Shown here: positions 55,112-63,927 of the stretch, in pieces
Layout of the letters: every line of letters starts with the position of its first letter
Position numbering within the stretch: position 1 is the first letter of the stretch
NCBI RefSeq assembly: GCF_000714535.1
Contig: NZ_AUND01000002.1
Coordinates: 46,224-110,223, forward strand
Source: Thioclava pacifica DSM 10166
GTDB lineage: Bacteria; Pseudomonadota; Alphaproteobacteria; Rhodobacterales; Rhodobacteraceae
DNA length: 64,000 nt
Reading direction: 5' to 3'
The notes under the pieces: model-generated
Seen by the model: only the letters and a program-made list of their open reading frames with translations
The model's database searches: none
What the model was told of the DNA's origin: nothing
Translations under genes and position numbers: made by a program

Positions 55112-55587
55112 TGGCCCGGATCTCTCATATTCAGCTTGATACCGGGGGCATCCCAGCTCCCTCGCCCGAGATCGAACAGGAGCGCAAGGTCGCGATCTAC
55201 GACCTGCTCGAGGATAACAGTTTCAACATTCCGGGCCGGGACGGTCAGCCCGCGCCGGAAGGGCCGTTTGCCCTGACGCTTGGCGTGCGCGACCGGCGGC
55301 TGGTTTTCGACACCCAGACCGAGAGCGGCGCGAAAGTGGCGGAGTTTCATCTGTCCTTCGGCCCGTTCCGGCAGGCGGTGAAGGATTACTTCCAGATCTG
55401 CGAAAGCTATTTCGAGGCGGTGAAGAAGCTGCCCCCGAGCCAGATCGAGGCGATCGACATGGCGCGGCGCGGCATCCATAACGAGGGCGCGCGCATCTTG
55501 CAGGAACGTCTCGAAGGCAAGGCCGAGATTGATATCGACACGGCGCGCCGCCTCTTCACCCTCGTTGCCGTGCTCGCCCCGAGGTAA
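55111..55587 (+). CDS. UPF0262-family protein
   Basis: 158 residues from the ATG at 55111, which overlaps the hisD stop and has GGAGGG six bases upstream. Family blocks: QERKVAIYDLLEDNSFNIPG, FALTLGVRDRRLVFDTQTE, HLSFGPFRQAVKDYFQICESYFEAVKKLPPSQIEAIDMARRGIHNEGA and LFTLVAVLAPR. It is common beside hisD in alphaproteobacteria and has no known activity. Confidence 0.88.
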   Translation: MARISHIQLDTGGIPAPSPEIEQERKVAIYDLLEDNSFNIPGRDGQPAPEGPFALTLGVRDRRLVFDTQTESGAKVAEFHLSFGPFRQAVKDYFQICESYFEAVKKLPPSQIEAIDMARRGIHNEGARILQERLEGKAEIDIDTARRLFTLVAVLAPR

Positions 55588-55592
55588 GCGGA

Positions 55593-56045
55593 ATGGGCGA
55601 TCTTCCCAACTCGGTTCTGTTCGCGTGCGATCACAATTCCACGCGCTCCCCCATGGCCGAGGGGATGATGAAGAAATTCTATGGCACCGAGTGCTATGTG
55701 CAGTCGGTCGGCGTGAAATCCGATCTGGAGATCGACGGGTTCACCATCGCCGTGATGGCCGAGATCGGGGTGAACCTCGAACGGCATCGCGCCCGCACTT
55801 TCCAGGAATTGCAGGAATGGGGCGATGACCTGTCTGCCTTCGATCTGGTGATCGCGCTGTCGCCCGCTTCGCAGCGTCAGGCGCTGGAACTGACCCGGTT
55901 CTTCCATCTCGACGTGGAATATTGGCCGATCCTCGATCCGACCGGGATCGGCGAGAGCCGCGAGGCCAAGCTTGCCGCCTATCGCGACACGCGCGACCAG
56001 ATCCGCCGCCATATCATCAACCGTTTCGGTCCACCTCAGGAGTAA
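55593..56045 (+). CDS. Low-molecular-weight protein-tyrosine-phosphatase-like protein
   Basis: 150 residues. The phosphate loop near the N-terminus reads VLFACDHNSTRSPMAEG, a C-x5-R-S match with Cys12 and Arg18. The loop composition DHNST is unlike the usual VGNIC or LGNTC, and the general acid is less certain (ILDPTG near residue 115). It could be a phosphatase or an arsenate-reductase-like protein. It starts six bases after the UPF0262 stop. Confidence 0.82.
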   Translation: MGDLPNSVLFACDHNSTRSPMAEGMMKKFYGTECYVQSVGVKSDLEIDGFTIAVMAEIGVNLERHRARTFQELQEWGDDLSAFDLVIALSPASQRQALELTRFFHLDVEYWPILDPTGIGESREAKLAAYRDTRDQIRRHIINRFGPPQE

Positions 56046-56049
56046 GCCC

Positions 56050-56457
56050 ATGCCCCGCGCCCGCGCCCTCGACACGATCACGCGTTACTATGACGCTTTC
56101 AACGCGGGCGACACCGCGGGGATGGAGGCGCTTCTGGGCGATCCCTTCGCGCATCATGTGAACGAGGGGAAAATCCGCCACGGGGTCGAGGCGTTTCGCG
56201 CGTTCAACGCGCATATGACCCGCTGCTATCGCGAGCAGCTGACCGAGATGGTGATCATGGCCAATGACGCGGGCACGCGCGGGGCGGCGGAGTTCATCGT
56301 GAACGGTGTTTATCTGGAGACCGATGACGGGCTGCCCGAGGCGCGCGGGCAATCCTATGTCCTGCCGGCGGGGGCGTTCTTCTCGCTCGACGGGGGCAAG
56401 ATCACGCGGGTCGTCACCTATTACAACCTCGCCGACTGGATCGCGCAGGTCTCGTGA
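56050..56457 (+). CDS. SnoaL/NTF2-like fold protein
   Basis: 135 residues, a single cone-shaped NTF2-like domain: TITRYYDAFNAGDTAGMEALLGDPFAHHVNEG at the N-terminus and VVTYYNLADWIAQV at the end are typical of SnoaL-like or steroid-isomerase-like proteins. CAGGAG precedes the ATG at 56050; an in-frame start at 55972 lies within the previous gene. It overlaps the following acetyltransferase start. The reaction is unknown. Confidence 0.78.
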   Translation: MPRARALDTITRYYDAFNAGDTAGMEALLGDPFAHHVNEGKIRHGVEAFRAFNAHMTRCYREQLTEMVIMANDAGTRGAAEFIVNGVYLETDDGLPEARGQSYVLPAGAFFSLDGGKITRVVTYYNLADWIAQVS

Positions 56458-57038
56458 TGGAGGTGCGGCGGCTCACTGGCGAGACGCTCGATGCCGTGCT
56501 CGACGATGTGGCGCGGCTGCGGATCGCGGTGTTTCGGGACTGGCCCTATATCTATGACGGCTCTCTGGACTATGAGCGGCGCTATATCCAGAGCTACCGG
56601 GACTCCGAGGCGGCGGTGGTCGTCGGGGCCTTCGATGGCGCGCGACTGGTGGGGGCGGCCACGGGCACCCCGCTGGAAGATCACTCCGATGATTTCGCGG
56701 CGCCTTTCGCGGGAACGGGGCTCAAGCTTCAGGACGTGTTCTATTGCGCCGAGTCAGTCCTGCTGCCGGAGTATCGCGGGCAGGGGCTGGGCCACGCCTT
56801 CTTCGATCATCGCGAGGCCCATGCGCGCGCGCTGGGGCGCAGCCATTCGGTCTTCTGCTCGGTGATCCGGCCCGACGATCACCCCTTGAAGCCCGCCGAT
56901 TACCGCCCGCTCGACGGGTTCTGGCGCAAGCGCGGCTATGCGCCGATGGAGGGCGTGATCGCGCGGTTCAAATGGACCGATCTGGGGGACGATCGCCAGA
57001 CCAAGAAGGCGCTGCAATTCTGGGGGCGCAAGCTGTGA
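56457..57038 (+). CDS. GNAT-family acetyltransferase
   Basis: 193 residues. Motif A for acetyl-CoA is seen in FYCAESVLLPEYRGQGLGHAFFDHREAHARALG. The ATG at 56457 overlaps the stop of the SnoaL-like gene (TGATG). It is coupled to the downstream nitrilase-family gene by another overlap, so the three probably act together. The substrate is unknown. Confidence 0.85.
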   Translation: MEVRRLTGETLDAVLDDVARLRIAVFRDWPYIYDGSLDYERRYIQSYRDSEAAVVVGAFDGARLVGAATGTPLEDHSDDFAAPFAGTGLKLQDVFYCAESVLLPEYRGQGLGHAFFDHREAHARALGRSHSVFCSVIRPDDHPLKPADYRPLDGFWRKRGYAPMEGVIARFKWTDLGDDRQTKKALQFWGRKL

Positions 57039-57904
57039 GCCGCGAGGTCACGATCGCGGCGGCGGCCTATCCGCTCGACTGGTTCGAGGATTGGGCGGGC
57101 TATGCGGCCAAGGTTGCTGCCTGGGTCGCCGAGGCGGCCGGTCAGGGCGCGCAGCTTCTGGTCTTTCCCGAATACGCGGCGATGGAACTGGCGAGCCTTG
57201 GTGGGACCGAAGTGGCCGCCGATCTGGACGCCTCGCTGAGCCATGTCGCCGGGCTGCGCGCGGAGATGGAGGCGCTGTTCGCGTCTCTCGCGGCGCAGCA
57301 TGGCGTGCATATCCTTGCCCCCTCCGGCCCGGTGATTGAAGGCGCGAAACGCGTGAACCGCGCGAGCCTCTTCGGCCCCGGCGGGCTGATCGGGCATCAG
57401 GACAAGGCGATCATGACGCGTTTCGAGCGCGAGATCTGGCATGTCGATGCGGGTGACGGGCTGGTGCTGTTCGACACCGCGCTTGGCAAGATCGGCGTCA
57501 CGATCTGCTACGACAGCGAATTCCCCCTGCTGGCGCGCGCACTGGCCGAGGCCGGGGCGGAGATCCTCCTCGTGCCCTCCTGCACCGACACGGTCGCGGG
57601 CTATAACCGGGTGCGGATCGGGACGATGGCGCGGGCGCTGGAAAACCAATGCGTGACCGTGCAGGCGCCGACCGTGGGCGATGCGCTCTGGTGCCCGGCG
57701 GTGGATGAAAACCGGGGCGCGGCCGCGATCTTCGCGCCGCCTGACGGGCTCTGGCCCGAGAGCGGCGTGGTCGCCGAAGGAGGGCTCGACTCACCCGGCT
57801 GGGTGCTGGCGAAAGTGGACCTCGATCAGGTGGCCCGAAGTCGCGCCGAGGGAACCGTTTTGCCTTTCAAACATTGGGCGGAGCAGACAAGGAAGCTTTG
57901 GTAG
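57035..57904 (+). CDS. Carbon-nitrogen hydrolase (nitrilase superfamily)
   Basis: 289 residues from a GTG at 57035 overlapping the previous stop, with GGGGGCG before it; the longer start at 56744 lies inside the acetyltransferase gene. The catalytic triad is complete: Glu46 in VFPEYAAME, Lys124 in HQDKAIMTRFE and Cys158 in VTICYDSEFP. Such enzymes hydrolyse amides, often deaminated glutathione, omega-amides or N-carbamoyl compounds. No substrate assignment is safe. An N-acetylated amide made by the neighbouring acetyltransferase is possible but speculative. Confidence 0.87.
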   Translation: MSREVTIAAAAYPLDWFEDWAGYAAKVAAWVAEAAGQGAQLLVFPEYAAMELASLGGTEVAADLDASLSHVAGLRAEMEALFASLAAQHGVHILAPSGPVIEGAKRVNRASLFGPGGLIGHQDKAIMTRFEREIWHVDAGDGLVLFDTALGKIGVTICYDSEFPLLARALAEAGAEILLVPSCTDTVAGYNRVRIGTMARALENQCVTVQAPTVGDALWCPAVDENRGAAAIFAPPDGLWPESGVVAEGGLDSPGWVLAKVDLDQVARSRAEGTVLPFKHWAEQTRKLW

Positions 57905-58127
57905 CTTTCGAGAATGGCGAGAGGCGTCAGGACCGAGGGTGCTGAAGGAAGCAGAGGCCGGGTTTGTCGCAGTCGGCAAATTTTAACTTTGGGTCCAGCT
58001 TTCGCTTCTTGTCACCAGTGTGAGCAGGGGGCTGGTTTTTGGGGTGCGCCGCATCGTCTTAACCCTTGGCCAATGGGGCTGGCACCATGAGCTAAGGTGA
58101 GTTTCCTCGCCAGACGAATTTCCGAAA
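57905..58127. other. AT-richer spacer before the TnpB insertion, no gene seen
   Basis: 223 bases between the nitrilase-family gene and a small membrane ORF. Base composition drops from the GC-rich core toward AT-rich. No tRNA, terminator or clear inverted repeat was found. The left end of the TnpB element may lie here. Confidence 0.4.
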
Positions 58128-58238
58128 ATGTTTTCTTTGTTAAGCATATTGGCGCCAAGAAGCTTTCTATTTGTGACTTTAACTATTTTTGGCGCGGGTA
58201 TTATTGCTACCGCTCTGGTTTTCTTGGGCTTCCCTTAA
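58128..58238 (+). CDS. Possible 36-residue membrane microprotein
   Basis: ATG to TAA encodes a short peptide with one strong membrane helix (FLFVTLTIFGAGIIATALVFL). The DNA is much more AT-rich than its neighbours. Seven bases after its stop a TTG opens the reading frame that runs, through another hydrophobic helix, into TnpB. No convincing ribosome binding site is seen. It may be a chance ORF at the edge of the insertion. Confidence 0.35.
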   Translation: MFSLLSILAPRSFLFVTLTIFGAGIIATALVFLGFP

Positions 58239-58328
58239 GCGAGTTTGAAGCTTGGTGCGGATGATGTTTTTTATTTATTTATTGTTTTGGCGTTGTGGGT
58301 TTTTCTGTTTTTTATTATAATATCTTTA

Positions 58329-59576
58329 ATGTCAGATATTCGATCCCTTTCTTATAAGCGCTATCCGAGCCGCTCTCAGGCGGCGTCTCTTTGGCGTAAG
58401 CACTGCCTCCTGACTGATCTCTGGAATGCAGCACTTGAGGAGCGGATTGGAGCGTGGCGCCGGGGCGTGCACATCTGGCTTTCAGATCAGGAAAAATCGC
58501 TCAAGTTCATCCGGTCAGATGTGCCAAGTTGGTCATCATATGTGCACACGCACGAGGCGCAGGTTGTCCTTAAGCGCCTCGATCTTGCGTTCGCCAGCTT
58601 CTTTCGTCGACTAAGAAATGGTGGTGCTCCCGGATTTCCGCGCTTCCGTGCCCCAGAGAGGTTTAGGGGGTGGGGGTATAAGCAGCATGGCAATGGTTTC
58701 AAGGTCGAGATCGGAGTCGGTGGCCGCCACGGGTTCGTTACCCTCTTCGGCATTGGTCGAATGCGGATGCGTGGCATTGCACGGACGCCTGGACGAGTTC
58801 TGAAGGCGGATGTCATCCGCGCGGCACGCGGTTGGATGTTAAATCTCGTTGTAGAAACCGGATGTGCGCAGCGCGAACGTGCTCATGGTCCTGCAATCGG
58901 TTTGGATTGGGGGGTGTCAGAGTTCGCGACGATCGCGACTGAGGCGGGTGAGTGCGAGGTGATCCACAATCCTCGGCATCTAGCGACCGAGGCTGAAGAT
59001 CTTCGTAAAGCGCAGCGTAGCCTTTCCATCGTAGCCCGTGAAAGAAAAATCTCTTCGAGGGCTCTGCGTAAACATCGCAAATCCCTTGCGCGGAAACATG
59101 CAAAGATTTCGGCTCGGCGTAAGGATTTTCTTCATAAGGTGTCTCAAGAGCTAGTCGCAAAGCACCGGTTTATTGCGACCGAAATGCTAAGCCCACGAAA
59201 TATGACGCGCTCTGCGCGCGGCACGGCCAAGGCTCCGGGGCGAAACGTGGCCCAGAAAGCGGGTCTCAATCGAGCGATTCTCGATACGGCTCCCTCAACA
59301 TTTTTGAACATGCTCCGATACAAAGCGGAAGAAGCTGGTGCGGAGTTACTTGAAGCGTCCACGCGCGCTTTGAAGCCTTCCCAATGTTGCCCTGAATGTG
59401 GCGCTATGAGGAAAAAGGCTCTTTCTGAGCGCGAGCATTCTTGCAGTTGCGGTTGCAAGATGGGACGGGATGAAGCTTCTGCCCGTGTTCTTCTCCAGTG
59501 GGGGCTTCGTTTCGAAGCTAGCACTGAGGCGAAACGTGCCGAAGTGAACAGAGCGGCCGGGACGGCCGTAGGTTAG
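58329..59576 (+). CDS. tnpB: TnpB RNA-guided nuclease of IS200/IS605-type element (no TnpA)
   Basis: 415 residues from the ATG at 58329 (MSDIRSLSYKRYPSRSQ), the expected TnpB N-terminus. The RuvC parts are present: AIGLDWGVSEFATIA (first aspartate), FIATEMLSPRNM (glutamate) and MGRDEASARVLL (last aspartate). The zinc finger CCPECG...CSCGCK lies before the last. TnpB proteins cut DNA under the guidance of an RNA made from the element's 3' end and are the ancestors of Cas12. The same frame is open back to a TTG at 58245, which would add a 28-residue hydrophobic N-terminus. There is no transposase TnpA. The inserted DNA separates the nitrilase-family gene from infA. Confidence 0.85.
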   Translation: MSDIRSLSYKRYPSRSQAASLWRKHCLLTDLWNAALEERIGAWRRGVHIWLSDQEKSLKFIRSDVPSWSSYVHTHEAQVVLKRLDLAFASFFRRLRNGGAPGFPRFRAPERFRGWGYKQHGNGFKVEIGVGGRHGFVTLFGIGRMRMRGIARTPGRVLKADVIRAARGWMLNLVVETGCAQRERAHGPAIGLDWGVSEFATIATEAGECEVIHNPRHLATEAEDLRKAQRSLSIVARERKISSRALRKHRKSLARKHAKISARRKDFLHKVSQELVAKHRFIATEMLSPRNMTRSARGTAKAPGRNVAQKAGLNRAILDTAPSTFLNMLRYKAEEAGAELLEASTRALKPSQCCPECGAMRKKALSEREHSCSCGCKMGRDEASARVLLQWGLRFEASTEAKRAEVNRAAGTAVG

Positions 59577-59711
59577 ACCTGTTCTGACCTGAAACCGCCT
59601 CTTCCGATTGGAATGATGGTGGAAGGTTCATATTTCCCTTGAATTTCTCGGTTCACGGGCGCATTTAACGCTCGCCCGCAACTGGCGCGGGTAACGATTT
59701 TTGGAGTGACC
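59577..59711 (+). promoter_or_regulatory. Downstream end of TnpB element and infA leader
   Basis: 135 bases. Its left part should contain the 3' end of the guide (omega) RNA and the right boundary of the TnpB element, neither of which I could fix by eye. Its right part supplies the infA promoter and the GGAG ribosome binding site just before 59712. Confidence 0.4.
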
Positions 59712-59930
59712 ATGGCCAAGGAAGAAATGCTCGAATTCCCCGGTGTCGTGAAGGAACTCCTGCCTAACGCGACGTTTCGGGTCGAGCTGGAAAACGGCCA
59801 TGAGATCATCGCGCATATGGCGGGCAAGATGCGTAAGAACCGCATCCGCGTTCTGGCTGGCGACAAGGTTCAGGTGGAAATGAACACCTACGACCTGACG
59901 AAGGGTCGTATCAATTACCGCTTCAAGTGA
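59712..59930 (+). CDS. infA: Translation initiation factor IF-1
   Basis: 72 residues, exactly the family length, a single OB fold: [20 protein letters not shown], then [32 protein letters not shown] and [12 protein letters not shown]. It binds the ribosomal A site during initiation. GGAG lies eight bases before the ATG; an in-frame GTG at 59706 adds only two residues. It overlaps the maf start by four bases. Confidence 0.98.
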   Translation: MAKEEMLEFPGVVKELLPNATFRVELENGHEIIAHMAGKMRKNRIRVLAGDKVQVEMNTYDLTKGRINYRFK

Positions 59931-60499
59931 GGCTGATCCTCGGCTCGGCGAGCCCGCGACGGCGCGAACTTCTGGCCCAGCTCGGGCTGGAGCCGCATGA
60001 CGTGCGCCCGGCCGATATCGACGAGACGCCTTTGAAGGGCGAGCCCGCGCGCGATTACGTCGCCCGCATGGCCCGCGAAAAGGCGATGGCGCTGACGATC
60101 TCGGAAGGCGAAGCCATCCTGAGCGCCGATACCACGGTGACCTGCGGGCGCCGTATCCTCGGCAAACCCGAAAACGAGAAAGAGGCGGCGGAGTTTCTCT
60201 GGCTGCTGTCCGGTCGCCGGCATCATGTGCTGACGGCAGTCGCGGTGCGCACCGTGGATGGGCTGCGCGAGCGGCTTGTCGATACGTTGGTGAAGTTCAA
60301 GCCGCTCAGCGACGAGGATGTGAACGGCTATCTGGCGTCCGGCGAATGGCACGGCAAGGCCGGTGGCTATGCGATCCAAGGGAGGGCCGGAGCCTTCGTG
60401 CCGTGGATCCAGGGCTCGTTCACGGGCGTCGTGGGGCTGCCGCTGGCCGAGACCGCAAACCTGCTCGCAAGCGCGGGCATCCGGGGAGAAGTGGCATGA
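59927..60499 (+). CDS. maf: Maf-family nucleotide pyrophosphatase
   Basis: 190 residues from a GTG that overlaps the infA stop. The family signature is at the N-terminus ([18 protein letters not shown]), with [25 protein letters not shown], the [15 protein letters not shown] block and [29 protein letters not shown]. Maf proteins hydrolyse non-canonical nucleoside triphosphates to the monophosphates. It is coupled to the RNase gene by a four-base overlap (ATGA). Confidence 0.95.
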   Translation: MRLILGSASPRRRELLAQLGLEPHDVRPADIDETPLKGEPARDYVARMAREKAMALTISEGEAILSADTTVTCGRRILGKPENEKEAAEFLWLLSGRRHHVLTAVAVRTVDGLRERLVDTLVKFKPLSDEDVNGYLASGEWHGKAGGYAIQGRAGAFVPWIQGSFTGVVGLPLAETANLLASAGIRGEVA

Positions 60500-61548
60500 A
60501 GGGACGCGTGGTTCTGCTGGGCGAGATCGGCGGTCGCGAAGCTGCGGCGCTGATGGTCGACGGCCAGCTTGAAGACCTGATCGTGGATGCCTCTGACGAG
60601 GTGGCCTTCGCGCCCGGTGCGATCCTTCGCGGCGTCGTGGGGCGCCAGATGAAAGGGCAGGGCGGGGTCTTCGTCGATTTGCCCGATGGCGCGCGCGGCT
60701 TTCTGCGCGAGGCCAAGGGACTTGCTCCGGGTCAAAGCGTGATCTGCATGGTCTCGGGCGGCACCGAGCCCGGCAAGGCGCTCCCCGTCACGCTTAGGGT
60801 TCTGTTCAAATCGCGCCTGGCAATCGTCACCCCCGGCGCGCCCGGCATCAACGTCTCGCGCCGCATCCGCGAGGAAGGCCTGCGCGAGGAACTGCAAGAG
60901 GTTGCGACGGCGGTGATGGAAGGCTCCGATATGGGGGTGATCCTGCGCTCGGCCGCGGCCCATGCCTCGCCCGAAGAGGTCGGCGAGGATGTCGCCGCGA
61001 TGCGCGAGCTGGCCGAGGCGGTCACGGGTGATCTAGAGGGGGCTCCCGAACTGCTCGTCGATGCACCCGACCCGCATGAAGAGGCTTGGCGTGACTGGGG
61101 CGATCCGGTTCCTGACGAGGTGATCGAGGGCGGCTTTGACGATCACGGCGCGACGGATGCCATCGAGGCGCTTTTGTCCCCGCGCGTGGAGCTGCCCGGC
61201 AGCGCCCATATGATGATCGAGCCGACCCGCGCGCTGATCGCCGTCGACATCAATACCGGCAATGACACGACGCCTGCCGCCGCGCTCAAGGCCAATATTG
61301 CCGCCGCGCGCGAGCTGCCGCGCCAGCTGCGTCTGCGGGGCCTGGGTGGCCAGATCGCGATCGACTTCGCGCCGATGCCCAAACGCGACCGCCAGGCGCT
61401 CGAACAGCAGCTGCAACGCGCGATCAAGGGCGAGCCCGAGGCCGCGCTCGCCGGCTGGACGCCGCTTGGCAATTTCGAGATGCAGCGCAAGCGCGACCGC
61501 GTGCCGCTCGCGCATCTTCTGCGTGGCCGGAACGGGGGGGCGGCATGA
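60496..61548 (+). CDS. Ribonuclease E/G-family protein, short form
   Basis: 350 residues, against roughly 490 for RNase G and 900 or more for RNase E. A small S1-like part ([33 protein letters not shown]) precedes the RNase H-like catalytic core, with aspartates in [12 protein letters not shown] and QIAIDFAPM. The zinc-link cysteines and the C-terminal scaffold are absent. It probably processes rRNA or other RNAs. The ATG at 60496 overlaps the maf stop; the longer start at 60346 lies inside maf. It overlaps yacG by four bases. Confidence 0.88.
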   Translation: MKGRVVLLGEIGGREAAALMVDGQLEDLIVDASDEVAFAPGAILRGVVGRQMKGQGGVFVDLPDGARGFLREAKGLAPGQSVICMVSGGTEPGKALPVTLRVLFKSRLAIVTPGAPGINVSRRIREEGLREELQEVATAVMEGSDMGVILRSAAAHASPEEVGEDVAAMRELAEAVTGDLEGAPELLVDAPDPHEEAWRDWGDPVPDEVIEGGFDDHGATDAIEALLSPRVELPGSAHMMIEPTRALIAVDINTGNDTTPAAALKANIAAARELPRQLRLRGLGGQIAIDFAPMPKRDRQALEQQLQRAIKGEPEAALAGWTPLGNFEMQRKRDRVPLAHLLRGRNGGAA

Positions 61549-61736
61549 GTTGTCCGATCTGCAACAAGGAGACCGATCCGAAATATCGCCCCTTCTGTTC
61601 GAAGCGCTGCGCCGATGTCGATCTGGCGCGCTGGCTGAACGGGTCCTACGTCATTCCGGGCGATATCGCCGAGGAGGAAGAGCGCGCCCCGACCGGTCCC
61701 ACCGGCGAGGACACGCCCCCCGGCAAGCCGCATTGA
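61545..61736 (+). CDS. yacG: YacG-like zinc protein, DNA gyrase inhibitor
   Basis: 63 residues. Four cysteines bind one zinc (CPIC near residues 3-6 and CSKRC near 18-22), followed by the family block DVDLARWLNGSYVIPG and a flexible acidic tail. In E. coli YacG binds the GyrB C-terminal region and blocks gyrase. It ends the infA-maf-RNase-yacG operon. Confidence 0.93.
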   Translation: MSCPICNKETDPKYRPFCSKRCADVDLARWLNGSYVIPGDIAEEEERAPTGPTGEDTPPGKPH

Positions 61737-61744
61737 GATCGTTT

Positions 61745-61763
61745 CGCGAGATCGCGGATTTTT
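61745..61763 (+). terminator. Weak terminator-like hairpin after yacG
   Basis: CGCGA-GA-TCGCG is a 5-bp inverted repeat followed by GGATTTTT. The two-base loop is tight, so the fold would open slightly. It sits nine bases after the yacG stop. Confidence 0.4.
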
Positions 61764-61835
61764 CTGTCAAATCCCTCTGGACAGCCCCGGCGCCCTCGTC
61801 TAGTAACCGCTCCACCAAGACCGTCAGGTCGAAGT

Positions 61836-61911
61836 GCCCGGATAGCTCAGTTGGTAGAGCAGCGGATTGAAAATCCGCGTGTCGGTGGTTCGAATCCGCC
61901 TCCGGGCACCA
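61836..61911 (+). tRNA. tRNA-Phe (anticodon GAA)
   Basis: 76 bases with encoded CCA. The acceptor stem GCCCGGA pairs with TCCGGGC, the anticodon loop is TTGAAAA and the T-arm is GGTGG-TTCGAAT-CCGCC. A tyrosine integrase gene lies 403 bases downstream, so this tRNA is a likely integration site. Confidence 0.97.
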
Positions 61912-62314
61912 CTTAAATCCCTGAAATAAAGACTGTGAGTGGCGGCGTTGTTGCCGTCGTACACCCGTTTTCTGTCGCCTCCTTGCGTCGGTCGGCCGGA
62001 CTTCCTGTGGGCCCTTTTCGGGGTGCCTGTCATATTCGGATGATGGAGGCGGCTGGAGGCAATTTCTCGCCCTCCTGACGACCAATCCGGAAGCGCTGAA
62101 ATTTACTGCTGCTCGCGCGCTGAAGGGATGCCGACGTTGCCCTTTGGTGGGGTTTTCTGCTCGGTATTCCTCTCCGACATATTTGCAGCTGATTGCGAGT
62201 CAAAATTACAACAGAATATTTCACAATCAATAAGTTAGGCAGAATTTCACCCGGTCCAGGCGGCTTTCGTGCTACACATGTTGATACACAAGGGTTCTTT
62301 CCCGGAGGTGTGCG
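61912..62314. other. Spacer between tRNA-Phe and integrase, probable attL region
   Basis: 403 bases with no convincing gene; the right half is clearly AT-rich (around 62160-62260). If the integrase used the tRNA 3' end, the crossover sequence begins within the tRNA T-arm or its CCA end. TTCCCGGAGG just before 62315 gives the integrase a good ribosome binding site. Confidence 0.5.
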
Positions 62315-63583
62315 ATGAATATCACCAAGCGCGGCGAAGTCTGGCATCTGCGTCGGCGGGTTCCGAAAGCCTATGCCCCGGTCGATCCACGCCGCGAGGT
62401 GGTGATCAGCCTTCGAACGGGGTCCGAAGAGGTGGCGCGACAGAAAGCGCCGCTCCTGTGGGATCGGCAGGTCGAGACCTGGGAGGCGCTGCTCGACGGC
62501 GCGACGGGTGATGCGGAGGCACGGTTCGCTGCGGCCAAGCGGCTTGCGAAGGTTCAGGGCTACCGGTTTCTCGATTCAAGCAAGGTGGCGCGGCTGCCGG
62601 TGCAGGAGCTGCTTGCGCGTATCGAGCTCACCGCTGGCGACGAGATGCGCGATCCGCTTGGGGCAGATTCGCTTCTTGGCGGGGCTGAGTTGCCGCTGAT
62701 CACCGTGTCGCGGGCGCTCGAGTTGTTCTGGGGGCTCGCGCGCGACAAGACCCTGGGCAAGAGTGCAGACCAGATCCGTCGGTGGCGCTATCCGCATATC
62801 AAGGCGGTGCAGAATTTCATCTCGGTAGTCGGAGACAAGCCGCTGGCCGATCTCACGATCGACGATTTTCTCGATTTTCGCGATTGGTGGGCGGAGCGGC
62901 TGGAGCGCGAGGGGCTCACGGCGAATTCCGCGAACAAGGACCTGACGCATCTCGGGGCTGTGCTCAAGCGCGTGAACCGTGACAAGCGGCTGGGGCTCAA
63001 GCTGCCGCTCGGGGATCTTAGCTTCCGGCAAGGCAGGGCGGCGCGGCGGCCACCCTTCTCGGATGGGTGGATCCGGGATCAGTTGCTTGCCCCTGGGGCG
63101 CTCGATGGTCTCGAGCCGCAAGCGCGGGCGATCCTGCTGGTGATGGTGAATACCGGGCTGCGTCCGAGCGAGATCGCGGCGCTGCGGCCCGAGGAGATCC
63201 GGCTCGACGATCCGATCCCGCATTTGCTCCTGCAGCCGATCGGTCGGGTCCTGAAGACGCAGAATGCGGAGCGGGTGATGCCTCTGCTCGGCGTGTCGTT
63301 CGAGGCGATGCGGGCGTTTCCGGAGGGGTTTTCGCGCTATCGCGAAAGCTCTGCCACGCTTAGCGCCAAGGTGAACGGATATCTCCGGGAGGCGGGTCTC
63401 CTGGAGAGCGAGCGGCATTCGCTTTACAGCCTGCGGCACGCGCTCGAGGATCGCATGCTCGCGGCGGAGATCGACGAGCGGATCCGGCGCGACGTGATGG
63501 GGCATGCGCTGGGGCGTGAGCGCTACGGGGCGGGCGGTCGATTGGCGACGATTGCGAAGCTACTCGAGCCAATCGCTTTCTAA
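62315..63583 (+). CDS. int: Tyrosine recombinase (phage-type integrase)
   Basis: 422 residues. An N-terminal arm-binding part (MNITKRGEVWHLRRRVPKAY, as in the DUF6538/phage integrase group) and a SAM-like core-binding domain (about 150-230, PHIKAVQNFISVVGDKPLADLTIDD) precede the catalytic domain: arginine I in NTGLRPSEIAALRPEE, the HxxR box region HSLYSLRHALEDRM, the GHALGRERY histidine, and the nucleophilic tyrosine in RERYGAGG. It probably put an island or prophage into tRNA-Phe. The element continues to the right of the window. Confidence 0.92.
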   Translation: MNITKRGEVWHLRRRVPKAYAPVDPRREVVISLRTGSEEVARQKAPLLWDRQVETWEALLDGATGDAEARFAAAKRLAKVQGYRFLDSSKVARLPVQELLARIELTAGDEMRDPLGADSLLGGAELPLITVSRALELFWGLARDKTLGKSADQIRRWRYPHIKAVQNFISVVGDKPLADLTIDDFLDFRDWWAERLEREGLTANSANKDLTHLGAVLKRVNRDKRLGLKLPLGDLSFRQGRAARRPPFSDGWIRDQLLAPGALDGLEPQARAILLVMVNTGLRPSEIAALRPEEIRLDDPIPHLLLQPIGRVLKTQNAERVMPLLGVSFEAMRAFPEGFSRYRESSATLSAKVNGYLREAGLLESERHSLYSLRHALEDRMLAAEIDERIRRDVMGHALGRERYGAGGRLATIAKLLEPIAF

Positions 63584-63596
63584 GCCAAGTGAGCGG

Positions 63597-63851
63597 TCAA
63601 CTCCGCAGCTTCGCCTGGAGCAGGGCAGCAGGATCGATATCGAGCGCCTGCGCGAGACGCCAGAGATTGTCGATGGAGATATTCTGCTCGCTACGCTCCA
63701 CGGCGCTCAAATAGGTTCTGTTGAGACCAGACTCGAGCGCGAGACGTTCCTGCGACCATCCGCGCTCTGCACGCAGTGATCTGAGGTTGATCGCGAGCGT
63801 GTCGCGCAGGGGGCTTTTCGGCGTTCGTTTCACCCCCTTGCAATCGCGCAA
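63597..63851 (-). CDS. XRE-family helix-turn-helix regulator
   Basis: 84 residues in the longest form. The Cro/C1-type helix-turn-helix is complete: LRDTLAINLRSLRAERGWSQERLALESGLNRTYLSAVERSEQNISIDNLWRLAQALDIDPAALL. The start is uncertain because no ATG is available; TTG at 63851 or GTG at about 63833 after GCAAGGG are candidates. It converges with the integrase gene and diverges from the next ORF, an arrangement typical of a small element regulator. Confidence 0.85.
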   Translation of the reverse strand: MRDCKGVKRTPKSPLRDTLAINLRSLRAERGWSQERLALESGLNRTYLSAVERSEQNISIDNLWRLAQALDIDPAALLQAKLRS

Positions 63852-63927
63852 TGTCGGTTTTAACTCTACCTGTTATAAGAGACATTCGTTTGCTCGCTCA
63901 TCCATCATCCGAAAGGGAGCCGCCTCG

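Noticed and set aside
63852..63927. XRE operator in the spacer next to the regulator
   Set aside because: Only a 4-bp inverted repeat (CTCT/AGAG) is visible, too weak to call.
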